Shown here piece by piece: positions 34,575 to 44,912 of a DNA stretch of 64,000 nt; position 1 is the stretch's first letter, and each line of letters begins with the position of its first letter. The stretch is taken from NCBI GenBank assembly GCA_020912385.1, contig CP087210.1, positions 248,001 through 312,000 on the forward strand, given 5' to 3'. This DNA is from Neofusicoccum parvum. Lineage: Eukaryota; Ascomycota; Dothideomycetes; Botryosphaeriales; Botryosphaeriaceae. A program made the translations under genes and the position numbers. Under the pieces are notes generated by a model, which was not told the DNA's origin, searched no databases, and was given only the letters and a program-made list of their open reading frames with translations.

Positions 34575-36107
34575 TTATATTATCGGGGCCGGCTTCCCTA
34601 GTACGCGTCTTTGTGATTGAGTTTTCCTAAAGACATCACAATTTTTTCGGTCTGGGACTTCAATCCAGTCAGACGGTGATTCCAACATGAGAGCCACCTT
34701 CAACTGGGAAAAACGCGGCAAGCCTCTCAATACCCCAAGCCTGCAAACCCTGAAGGCAAAGTCGATTATCCCATTTGACTGTGCTGTAAACCAATCCCAG
34801 GGTGCATCTGAGCTTGGGAATAGATGTGAAGGTCGTTTCTCCTCTTCTCCCACGATATCTTGTGTATCCTTCATTGATCTCAGCCATCCAAAGCAGTCCC
34901 GGCGCTTCTCAATGTTGGATCCATCAGAGAAAATCTTCTTTGTCCATATTCCGAAAGGCGGAAAGAGTTCGTCCAAAAGGGTAATCGTGCTGACCATGAT
35001 CTCGCACTTTTCTTTGCAGGATTGCTCATCGTTGATCTCTTCTCTGGGTCTCCGAAGCGATGGCTCGTCCACTCGAGACAGAATTGTCTCCATTATCAAC
35101 ACCGCAAGGCTCGGCTTTGACAGCGGTTGATTTTGTTTGAGATATAGCATGTAGTCCTCATCGAAGCTACTCGCTTTGTTCAGAGCCTCCAGTGCAGAGT
35201 TCAAAGCCTTAGGGTTGTCATGGCCCGTGATAGCTAGAAAATCCAGGAGGATCTCGAGCGAGCCAATATTCATCGCCGGTTGCAGCTTGCGCGCAGCAAG
35301 AGTCGGTCCCAAACTTTGTTGAAGTTTCCTCGCGGCAAGGAAGGATCCCAATTCATATTGATTGGCAAATTTGATGTTTTGCGAATTCGATCGAATTTGA
35401 TACACGTCGTGTAGTTGCTCGAGAAGAACCTCGCCGACTTGGATGAGACCGCTGAGACCGTCAAGAATCCTCTCTTCTTCGTTAGATGGCGATCCGCTCA
35501 TCTGCTTGTAGACTAGGTCATGACCAACTTGCGCCCAGGTATGACGCAACATGGAGATGACCTGGATCTCAATGATATCCGGATTATCACCCATGTCCAT
35601 GTCCTCATCCGTCTCCTCTTCGGCCAGAGGAGAAACCCGATAGTGCTTCGCCTTGTATCCCGAGAAATGGGCAAAATAGGCTCTTCCTTCTCCATTGTCT
35701 TCCTGGTTATTCGCGAAGTTTCCAGAGTCCACTGTCCCAGGTTCTCGATCTTCGCCGCTATGTTGAATTTCCTTGTGGACTTTGAACGCTTCAGCAATAA
35801 TCTTCTCGACTGCTGTTCGCTGATTCGGAAAGTAAAGAGCGATCCGGACTCCAGCGAGATCAACAATGTCTTTTTCAATTTCTTTGACGTTCTTGTAACC
35901 CCCAGGAATCAAGGCGTTCCGCTCAAGAATCTTCTTTCGAAGTGAGCCCAATTATTTGGCACGACAGGTAACCTGAGCTTGGATTGCCGAGCTCCGAAGC
36001 CGTGTCTCGCAAGTGGTTTTTGCTTCCGTCGCTATTCTCTCGTAATGTGCCTTGTCTTTGCGCTTGTAATTCGCGAGGAATTCATTGATCAAGCCGCTCT
36101 GCTCCAT
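34575..36107 (-). pseudogene. RelA/SpoT-like (ppGpp synthetase fold) gene with an in-frame stop
   Basis: The minus-strand frame opens at ATG 36107, runs 51 codons to a TAA at 35952-35954, then stays open in the same frame to 34575 (another 458 codons). The stop falls inside the synthetase core, between CRAK and the SLRKKI helix. Downstream blocks are well kept: DIVDLAGVRIALYF, GYKAKHYRV and EIQVISMLRHTWAQVGHDLVYK. These match the Rel/Spo nucleotidyltransferase fold, which makes (p)ppGpp-type alarmones; fungal copies are poorly studied. No intron fits around the TAA. Either it is a recent nonsense mutation, or readthrough, or translation starts later and lacks the first helix. The C-terminal 250 residues are a fungal-specific helical tail with a duplicated LAARKLQ unit. 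Confidence 0.85.
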
Positions 36108-37029
36108 GTTCGGGGTGTACGCTTTATAATCGTAAAGTAAGCCTGATTCACATCTGCTGTTACGAAGGAAGACCTACCTTCGTGCAGCTTACACTACGTG
36201 AAGATGATATCACGTTTGAAGAGTAAGGTTTGATCCGAATGTGAAAAAGTTGCGCGGAGCTAGGAGCCTTAGGTTCTACCAGCGTGAACTTTATTAGTAG
36301 GCTCGACTCCTCGCGTTGTGGCACATTTTATAACGCGTATCGTACTAGCGAATCAGAACAAGATTTCTTGCGTACAACGGACGTGATTCGTTTTTCTAGG
36401 CGCCTGTGGAACATTCCACTATGTGAGATGGTGTAGTACTAAGGCACGGCAGTCTCACGAGTCACAACATGCCAGGCAGCCGTATGCCTGCCTGGTCCCA
36501 CACAAATTTGAAATCCTTTCGCAAATTCCTCGAAATAAATTATGCCGTAAGACTCTATTGCCAAAGCGCCTGAACAAAGACGACAGGAAGAGTTTCTTTT
36601 TACAAAAACACGTCAGCTTGCGAGCGGTGATCATGCCTCCTTATCGACGACTAGGTTTCAGCTATCATGAATGCAGTGGGTGGGGCTGTCATACCACAAG
36701 ATGTAGGCGATTCAGAATGTGGGGCCCGTGGTTACTTTGCAGAAGTCCGGCAAGCCTTGAAGCTATGCATGAAACGTGACAGAAGCGCTGATAGGAGTGA
36801 AACACACTTCCGGCTTACCCGAATATGCAATATCAGTCTAATTAGGCTCTAATTATCCAAATCCGCAATGTCCGATTCTGCGGCTAGAGGAGGGCTGGCA
36901 GCCGCCATGCATGAGCTGCTCTACCCCGCTTCGGGGCTAAGCAAGGCTGCCAGCCCACCACTAGAGCCTCAATCGACTGCCTAATAATAAATCAAAGTTG
37001 TTTCTAATTCCCACTAGCACAGTTACGAA
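36108..37029. other. Divergent intergenic region, AT-rich with a GC-rich hairpin
   Basis: 0.9 kb between two start codons. Apart from the hairpin at 36883-36966 it holds only short frames. Confidence 0.55.
36883..36966. repeat. GC-rich inverted repeat (hairpin), MITE-like or decayed element
   Basis: The left arm (36883-36903, core GGGCTGGCAGCC) pairs with the right arm (36945-36966, core GGCTGCCAGCCC) around a ~40-nt loop, which itself holds a small CCCC-GCTTC-GGGG stem. The CTAGAG ends also pair. It stands out from the AT-rich surroundings. A shared 11-mer (CCCGCTTCGGG) recurs inverted at 38824-38834, on the other side of the CorA-like gene. Confidence 0.7.
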
Positions 37030-38561
37030 ATGCAAGAGTATTTGGATTACATTTCACAACAAGTTCACCGAAATCCTTGTCTATTCTACCTGCATCGATT
37101 CCTTGACAGTTCGGCCTCATTCAGGTATCCCTGTCGAATCGTCTCTCTCAAATATTGTTCAGATCGAGTTTCACCTCTCTTAGAAGACGTGGATGAGAAT
37201 TCTTTTACCTCCCTCCTCAACTCAAGCAAGGATTCCCAAGTGCAAGGACGTCTCCTCCTGGTGGAAGATCCAGACCCGAAAGTTATTGCAAAGCTTGGGC
37301 AAGACCTCGATATCGACCCTCTATTCTTTGCTTCACATATCCACGCGCCATGGAGAGACGGGACATCCAAGACTCCAGAAATGGCGGTACTCCCATCACG
37401 ACTGAGACCGCGAGACTTCGTCAACATCTACTACCATAGAACTTTGCAGCTCAAGGATAGTTCGGCATCCGTTCGCAAACTCATGCCCGAATCAAACATA
37501 CATCGCAAGATTATGGTCTTGCCAGCAGGCTCTCGTTTATCTTCCCGCACAGGTAGACGGCTTGCTCTAGCACAGCAATGCTGCTCCGTGCTCAGAACAA
37601 CGCTTGCAGATGGCACATGGTTCTGTAAGGTTGCTCCCAATAGCATACGATGCTGTCACTAACTCTTTCAGGTGTGATTCTTCTCGACCCGCCCATCACA
37701 CAGAATTTCTTCCCTGTCAAAGGAATGAGGCATGAGGCCCAGCCCGTCCAGGTACCATTTGAGCTGTTCCTCGGAGGTTATGAAGACTTCCGAGATCCGC
37801 TACTCTTCTCCAAGTTCACAAAACAAAAGGATGGTCCGTACCGGCAATCACTGTTTGACGACTTCTTGTATTATTGGTCACTGAAAATGCCCGCAAGCTT
37901 CGATCCGGATAAGCCGAGTCTCGCCTCACTGGCCTACTACCCGATGAAGATCGTTGCAGAAGAGTGGATGAGTTACCTGACTGTGATGCGGCAAACGATC
38001 AAGGAATACGAATATTCTCTCGAAGATCTAGACGGCAGCTCCACATTATCCCAGGAACTCGACAGGCTGAAGTCCGATCTTAGTTCCTTGCAGAGCTGGC
38101 GCCGCCGAATCCTCTCAACACGCCAGAAGACTCAAGCGGTACTCCGATTTCTGGGCGCTTGCTCCATCGACACAGCAAAAGATGACGGCCTTTCCGCGTT
38201 GGAAGAAGACTACAAATACATCGCCACAGAGGTTCAAGAGTACGGAAGCAGACTGGAGAGCGTTTTGCCCGTTGTGACGTCTATGGTCCAAATCGTTGAC
38301 AGCCGCAGGGCTCTGGCTGAGACGTCCAGCGTTACGCGGCTGACTTATTTGGCTGTCGTATTTGTCCCTCTGACATTCACGTCAGGCCTTTTTAGCATGA
38401 GTGATGATATGGCGCCGGGAGGGTCTCTGTTCTGGCTGTATTTTGTCGTTGCATTGCCTATCACTTTGGTGGTGTTTTTGATTGCCCGGCCACCGGTGCG
38501 CGCGCTGCGGAACAAGTGGCAAAATCTGAGGGATTGGTTTTCCAAATTTACTCAGACGTAG
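37030..38561 (+). CDS. CorA-like magnesium/divalent-metal transporter family protein
   Basis: Two exons, 37030-37624 and 37672-38561 (494 aa), with a 47-nt intron (GTAAGG, CTAACT branch, TTTCAG). A long soluble N-terminal part is followed by a helical bundle with heptad-like charge (DRLKSDLSSLQSWRRRILSTRQ) and two C-terminal membrane helices (LTYLAVVFVPLTFTSGLF and FWLYFVVALPITLVVFLIA). This is the CorA architecture. The classical GMN pore motif after helix 1 is absent; the position reads FSM-SDD, as in many fungal CorA-like proteins whose transport activity is unproven. It is divergent from the RelA/SpoT-like gene. Confidence 0.88.
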
Positions 38562-39496
38562 CTATTACTTTTGTTCTTTTCTCTATTTTCTTTTGTTCTC
38601 TTCGTGCTTTCGTGCTTTTCCTTCATGGTCTGCCGGAAGGTATTGGTTGAGCAGTTATACAAATGAGAAATTGCACAAATTCTACTAAAAGTGAACATTC
38701 AGCTAATAGATAATTGTTCTTCCTCAGAATTACGTCTCTACTACGATCCTACTTCGGCTAGCCACTTGAATTGAGAAGAATAGGCAAATACGAGCAAGGG
38801 TCATCCTTCTCCATACCCGTAGTCCCGAAGCGGGAGCGCCGCGCGGGCCGCGTGAACTCGCTTCAGGGGTCCACTTCGTGCTGCGTCCGCAAGGTACGGC
38901 ACCTCTGATTCAAACAGGGTAAGTCAGCCGAAAGGATTCGGTGTGTTGTCTATTATACTTTTCTTTACACCCTTTCTGCTCTTCCTTACCCCGCTAATGT
39001 TGAAAAGTGCCCGGATGGGTTTTTGGTACATTGTCACAACAGATAACTTTCTTGTACGTCTACTTTCCATTCCCCATCCCTCGGAATTAATGGCTTGAGA
39101 CCTTGGTTGTCGTGACCATCATGTACCACGCAACAAGGAAATATTCTCTTAAAGCCAGTTTACCACCTTCTATAATCAGATTTATCAAACTATAAGATGT
39201 TCCGGTTAAGCTACAAAGGGCTGACAGGAACGGGATCTCCGCGCTGTTCCATTGGGTGGCTGCAGTCTATTCATGTACAGGCGGCACACAGTCGAGCTTT
39301 GGGTTAAGTTGCCAATGCTGCCCCACATCACAACTTCCCGCTCCGCCCTCCACCTCGTTTTAACAATGGAAAACAGGAGGCTTTGACGTCGTTTGGATGG
39401 CACTATTTCTTGGCAATGGAGTAATTATAAGTCAAGGCTGCCGCGCGCAATAGGTGCACGTACAGCCCCGGACAACCGCCTGCTTCGGTCGCCACC
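38562..39496. other. Intergenic, mostly AT-rich
   Basis: Contains one GC-rich island (about 38815-38900), described separately. The rest holds no recognisable feature. Confidence 0.55.
38817..38842. repeat. GC-rich motif, inverted relative of the 36.9 kb hairpin core
   Basis: CCCGAAGCGGG at 38824-38834 is the exact reverse complement of the motif at 36925-36935. The match extends a few bases with changes (ACTA versus GCTA). Both sit in AT-rich DNA and bracket the CorA-like gene about 1.9 kb apart. It may be a remnant of a mobile element. Confidence 0.45.
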
Positions 39497-40708
39497 ATGT
39501 CACTTGACTCTTTTGCAAATGCTACCATGCGGGGGGTTGTCTATGAAGGTGTCCCCTACCAGATGACTGTACAAGATCTCCCTGTGCCAACCATCCTCAA
39601 TGAAACTGACGCCATTGTGCGCATCACAACCTCTGCTATCTGCGGTTCTGATCTGCACATTTACCACGGGCTGCAAGGCACCAACCCGCCTTGGGGAATG
39701 GGCCATGAAGCGGTCGGGTATATCTCAGAGCTTGGAAGTGCAGTGGGCAGCCATGAGGTGGGAGACTATGTCGTCATTCCGGATATCCCGTCCAGTGGCA
39801 GGCTTGAAATGGACCCCTTGCCACCGGATATCTATGGCATTGGAAGCACTCTTGGTGGACTCCAAGGTCAGTGAATTTGAGCAGTTGGGTGGCCCCGTCG
39901 TTGAGAAGTCCCTCCTACTCATCTCGCCGCGCTTCTATTAGCCGAGTATGCCCGCGTTCCCTTCGCCGACGAAAGTCTGATCCCCATTCCTCTGACCGCC
40001 GAAACCACCACTCCGGAGCTCGAAGAAGATTACCTCACCACTGCCGACATCTTCGCCACCGGCTGGACCGTCCTAGACTTCGCAGGCTTCCAATCCGGCG
40101 ATACCGTCGCCGTCTTCGGCGCCGGGCCCGTCGGCCTCATGGCCGCATACTCAGCCATCCTCCGCGGCGCCACCCGCGTGTACTCCATCGACCGCATCCC
40201 GATGCGTCTCTCGCGGGCCGCGTCTATCGGCGCCATCCCGATCGACTTCGCCTTGTCGGACCCGGTGGCGCAGATCCTGGCGCGGGAGCCGGGCGGGGTG
40301 CGGCGGGCGGTCGACTGCGTGGGCATGGGCGCGGTCAACGCGAGCGGGCAGCTGGACTCGCGCATCGTCATCGCCAACGCCGTCGCCGTCGCCGGGCTGC
40401 GCGGCGGCGTCGGCCAGGTCGGCGTCTACATCTCGCAGCCCGCCAACACCCCCGCCGCGCCCAACGCCGAGTCCGTCCCCCAGAACATCTCGTTCCCGCA
40501 CCAGGCGTTCTTCGCCAAGGAGTTGAGCTGGCGCGGCGGCGCGGTGGATCCGAAGCTGGTGGCGCCGCGGCTGGTGGATCTGGTTGCCGGGGGGAGGGCG
40601 AAGCCGAGTTTTATCAAGAGTGCGGAGATTGGGATCGAGGAGGCGCCGGAGTATTATAGGCGGTTCAATGATCGTGAGGAGATCAAGGTGTACATTAGAT
40701 TTCCGTGA
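39497..40708 (+). CDS. Zinc-type medium-chain alcohol dehydrogenase
   Basis: Two exons, 39497-39866 and 39942-40708 (378 aa), with a 75-nt intron (GTCAGT ... TATTAG). The catalytic zinc region is kept: AICGSDLH (Cys49) and GMGHEAVG (His70-Glu71). The Rossmann nucleotide-binding motif is VAVFGAGPVGLMAAYSA, with an aspartate after the next strand (YSIDRIP), which favours NAD(H). The lobe that normally carries four structural-zinc cysteines has none here. The order of blocks resembles glutathione-independent formaldehyde dehydrogenase-like enzymes. Codon use turns strongly GC-rich in exon 2, unlike its AT-rich flanks. Substrate cannot be told. Confidence 0.92.
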
Positions 40709-41109
40709 GAGACTTCAATGAAGCTTTTGTCGACCTGATCTGGGATAAACCAAATTCCAAAGGAAGTGTGGCGTTCAGGTGGTGAGGTTTTTTTTTCTTG
40801 GTAAACATCATGTGCATGATACATATGTCGACTGTCCCAAAGACGGTATAGGGTTTTGGTTACCGGAGTGCTCTTTTAGCGGGAAGCAGGCGTCATATCT
40901 GCTCAGAACAAATTGCGCGGTAGACTGGATTTGAAACCACCGAGACTAGTGGAGACGCCAGAATTGGCAGTGGTGTACATTGGAACAACAGATTAATAGC
41001 CTTGCTTTCAATGGAGCTCTGCTTGGCAAAATTTTCGGACGACTTAGCAGTATACGGCGGACGCCGCTAGCTGCTTTTGGTCTTCTTCTACTACTGTGTA
41101 CCTTGCCCA
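40709..41109. other. Intergenic
   Basis: Short AT-rich spacer with a T8 run after the dehydrogenase. No feature. Confidence 0.5.
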
Positions 41110-41797
41110 GTCCCTACAAAGCCCCACTCCAATGTAGACTACAGCTTTATCCCAGCCAGCCAAGCCTCCTGGATTACAGTCCGGACGTATTTTTATTTCT
41201 CAGAAGCCTTGCACTATTTGCTCTTGACCATCACTCCTCCGCGGGATCGAGCGCATCATGGCAGCAAAGCAGGGATATTCCATTACAGTATGGCACTGGA
41301 TCATGGGGGGTCCTATGAAAGCGGCCATGCAAGGCCCTCTCTACAGCTTGCCTCATTCCGCGAAATGCGCTCCCGCACTCGAAAAACACTTCGACGGTCT
41401 CCGAGCCATGGTGCTTGCCTGCTGTACTGGCTCCGAGCAAAGGGGGCCTTGCTTCAACGCCATCAGAAGTCTGCAGAAGATATACCAAGCCATCACGCCC
41501 GTCCCAGAACATGTGCCAAAGGAGGTAGGCATGGCTTGGGCTTGGGTCACCATGGTGACGCAGGAGTTTGTTGAGCTTCTTCGAGCCCAGCATCCAGTCG
41601 CCTTGGTCATCCTGCTGCATTTCACTACTCTGTTCATCCTTTTCGAAGACAAATGGTATGTCAAAGGCTGGAATGAACGGTCCAACAGCGCCATCAGAGA
41701 GCAGTTACCCGTGGAGTTTTGGCCCGAGGAAAAGTTGCCTGGGGAAGCCGTACTCTGTAAACAGCTTCGTGCAGCTAAGTTATTCTTTGTATTTTAG
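41110..41797 (+). pseudogene. Decayed fragment of a fungal Zn-cluster-type regulator (C-terminal domain)
   Basis: From 41258 a frame of 179 codons contains blocks typical of the C-terminal half of Upc2-like fungal-specific regulators: FNAIRSLQKIYQAI, MAWAWVTMVTQEFVELLRAQHPVALVILLHFTTLF and KWYVKGWNERSNSAIREQL. Just upstream another frame carries a likely earlier piece (LFLRSLALFALDHHS). The two are out of frame and no intron joins them. No Zn2Cys6 DNA-binding cluster (six Cys) occurs upstream. I therefore read it as a truncated, frame-broken remnant. A short expressed gene starting at 41258 is the alternative. Confidence 0.5.
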
Positions 41798-42852
41798 AGG
41801 CATGAATGCATCAAAAGTTTCCTGGTGTTTAGCGGTCTGGGACTCAATACCTTGCTTTGAAGAAGTACGGGTTCACAGTAGTTATTGCTTGAAATGCAAC
41901 TGATTTGTACGTATTTCTCAGCTTCGTGGACAATTATATTGGCTTAGCAGCATCTGATCGCACACATCTTGTGTCTCACTGCTCAGATCTCGAGAACTTT
42001 GGTTGGTTAGAGGTATGATCTTTCTTCTTCGACCCGCTCTAAGAATAATTTAAGGATTAGATAATGTCTAATCATCATGGTTTTCGAAAGTGACTGGGAC
42101 TTAATGACTGTGTCTACTGTGGTGCATGTGATCATTCGTCATGTCCATGGCCGCAACAACTGACGAAGCAAACAAAGCAAGTTTTCCCACTCGTACTTCG
42201 AAAAAAATCCCGTTCAAGTCCCGGGAGTAAGCTTCGACTACTTTACATTCAAGATCGTGCTGTTTCGCGGGCGCTCCGCAAGGCATGTCCGACCGGGCGG
42301 CGAGGTTTCCCTACCTACGTCCTTGAAGTTGACGTAATGTCCTAGGATCAATAAGGTCGTGCGATCCACTGAAACCCCTTTAGAGAGTGGGGCAATGCAT
42401 AGATGGGGTGGGGGTGTGGCTCAAGCTCGGTTATCACTTACCTCTCTCGCCTTCCGTGGGCCTTTTCCGTCACACCAACAACCAGGAGCATCCGTTCAAT
42501 TCGTGACCCATGTAATTGATGTACTAACTTCAGGCCATAGCAACCAATCAAGTCTGTTTTGCCGGTAGCGGAGGTGTCTCTTTGTAGACTCATACAGCTA
42601 ACACTGCGAGGGAGCGTTGTATTGTGGGTAGATTAGGCCGCGTGTGATCGGCACTTAGAGGGTCACATCTCGCAGGTCTCTTCCTATCGTGGTTACGTGC
42701 ACATATTTCAGCCCTGAAGACCCTTGTAAAGTGTTCGGCAGTTCCCTACATGAGGCTGAAGCAAATTCATACTTAATGCGGCCACACCGAGCTAAGAAAA
42801 CAATTCATAATGCTATGAATTCCGCCAATCACAACTGCCGACGTTCTGATTC
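41798..42852. other. Intergenic, AT-rich
   Basis: One kilobase of short frames only. Nothing recognised. Confidence 0.55.
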
Positions 42853-44611
42853 ATGGAATTCAGCTTCTCGTACTCCATTTCAAGGCCTTTTCCTTTCCGA
42901 TACTTCACATGGATCATCGTTCTAATATTTGTCGTTGCGGCCACTCTATTCTCGTTATTCAACACCATTGCCGCGGGGTATGAACTACGGTAAGATAGCA
43001 AAAGATTCTTTCCAATATGAGCTAAGTAATGAAGCGTCCAATATTCGACAAACCCAAATGAAACCACTACAAGAAAGCTTTGGTATGACAGGCCAGGATT
43101 TGGTGGGATAAAGAAGGTATTTCGACAGAACTCACCGCATTGCTATTGCTCACGCCATGAAAGCTTTCTCCGAGTTGCGAGCCCAAGGATCTTGGCGTAA
43201 AACAGGGTGGGTAGATCTCATGACACGATAGGTAAACAGACCACGTGAACTGACCAAGTCGCAGCTTTCCATACAGACAAGAATGGCTTGATCTACACCA
43301 TAAGCAGCATCAAGGGCGATGAAGCTAGCGGTGTGATCGACAGCTCGTCTCTGTTGTATCTTAACAATCCGTTGGAAAACTGCACCATCAATTACATCAA
43401 GATCGAAATGGAATGCGCCAGTCGTACTGCTCAACAAGTGGCCTGGTCGCGGTGGGGGCCAGGTGTTTTCGTGAGTATACAACGGACCCAGGGCCAATCG
43501 ATGTACTTACGATCAAGGGTGCCATGTCATGCTCCGTAGAGAATCGGCTGGGACACATATCGTTCAACGTAACGACTGAATATGACCTCGTCCCAGCAAA
43601 TGCTGCCAAGGTCATGTGGGACAAAACCAAAACAGCATGGGAAAGTGCACCAATGCAGAACCTATTCCGGTTCATCCAACCAAACAACATCCGAAATCCA
43701 GCAATGTGGTGGGCAGAGTCCATAATGTACGCTACCCCGTGCACATGTCAGAGCCATGCTAACACTTTCAGGTCCTACTCCTGGGTTGTCGTCGCTAGAA
43801 AGATGGAGGACTACAATCTTGATTACAATGCAACTAATGGAAAACAATTCTTGAAGGGATCCATCAGTAAGACCTGTCTCCCGTAAACGAGATGTCTACT
43901 AAATGAGATAGATTTTTGGCCATCGATGACCACTTCGAATATCTCCGAGAGAACCTTCCTTAATGCTACCTCTCATTTCCTCCCGGGATCCGAATCAGGG
44001 CTTCTAGACTCCCACCACAACATTCAAGATAATTTAGACGAGATCGCCTCGGACAAAGCTCTTGACACAATGCTCAGATCCGCCGACAATCTCGCAAAAG
44101 CTTTCTACAGCACCATCCTCGCCGACCTTGGAGTCCAAGCCGGACCAAACATCCTTCTCGATGAAGAAACTCTCCAAAGGTTCACGAGCGAGTACGGAAA
44201 CATCGGCGTGGACTGGGTTCCCGCCGGTCCAGCGAATGGAAGCTACGAATCTCTCAAAAATGTGACGGGCAGGCCAAGTATCAAAGCCTCCACCATCTCC
44301 AATAGCTACCTCTGCCAGGTTCCGGTGGCCAAAGTCCCCGCTTCGATGATTGTCGCCGTCCTGCTTGCCGATCTGGTGTTTTTGCGTACACTTTGGACAG
44401 CAGTGAAGATGACATCTGTGTGGGTTGCAGAAAAGAAAGATCCGAAAGGTATGTTTGTACACGACACTTATCTTCATCAATATCTGATACTTTTTGCGCA
44501 GCTCACTGGTGTCTCGGGTGTGGAAATCGCGGGGTTCCACTGGGATCTGACTCTTATGAGCTTGTTGGAGGAGGGAAAGACCGCGGTAACAGTCAAGAAA
44601 TGGAAACATAA
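42853..44611 (+). CDS. Eight-exon fungal membrane glycoprotein (unknown function)
   Basis: Exons: 42853-42989, 43035-43116, 43164-43206, 43265-43470, 43518-43726, 43772-43866, 43912-44448 and 44502-44611 (472 aa). Introns are 45, 47, 58, 47, 45, 45 and 53 nt, near the lower size limit. Every phase closes, which supports the chain. The N-terminus (SRPFPFRYFTWIIVLIFVVAATLFSLFNT) is a signal-anchor helix. The middle is cysteine-bearing with several N-glycosylation sequons (NPNET, NATSHF, NGSY). A second helix lies near residues 400-425 (ASMIVAVLLADLVFL), followed by AHWCLGCG and a polar tail. This N-anchor/ectodomain/C-helix design is common in uncharacterised fungal proteins. Some acceptors are AAG rather than CAG/TAG. 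Confidence 0.8.
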
Positions 44612-44912
44612 AGGATGTCTATGGTAGGTGGAAGCTAGGTAGAAATATGGGTAAAGCCGTGTTTAAACTTCACCGCACTGAGTCATATCACTTTTGTGAG
44701 ATCTTTTCATCTCTGAAGTCATGGGTGGTGTTAGCTGAGTGATTTCATTGGTTGTTGCGCAGTATCTCTCTGTCCGTTTGGGTCTCCTGGGTTAATACTA
44801 AGTTGCGACGTCGAGATTATACTGAAGAAAGATACGGCAGTCGTCCTGCTGCCATTCCCATCCAGCATCCAGCTACCCTTGAATACAACGTTGAGAAAGC
44901 CAACGGAAAGGT

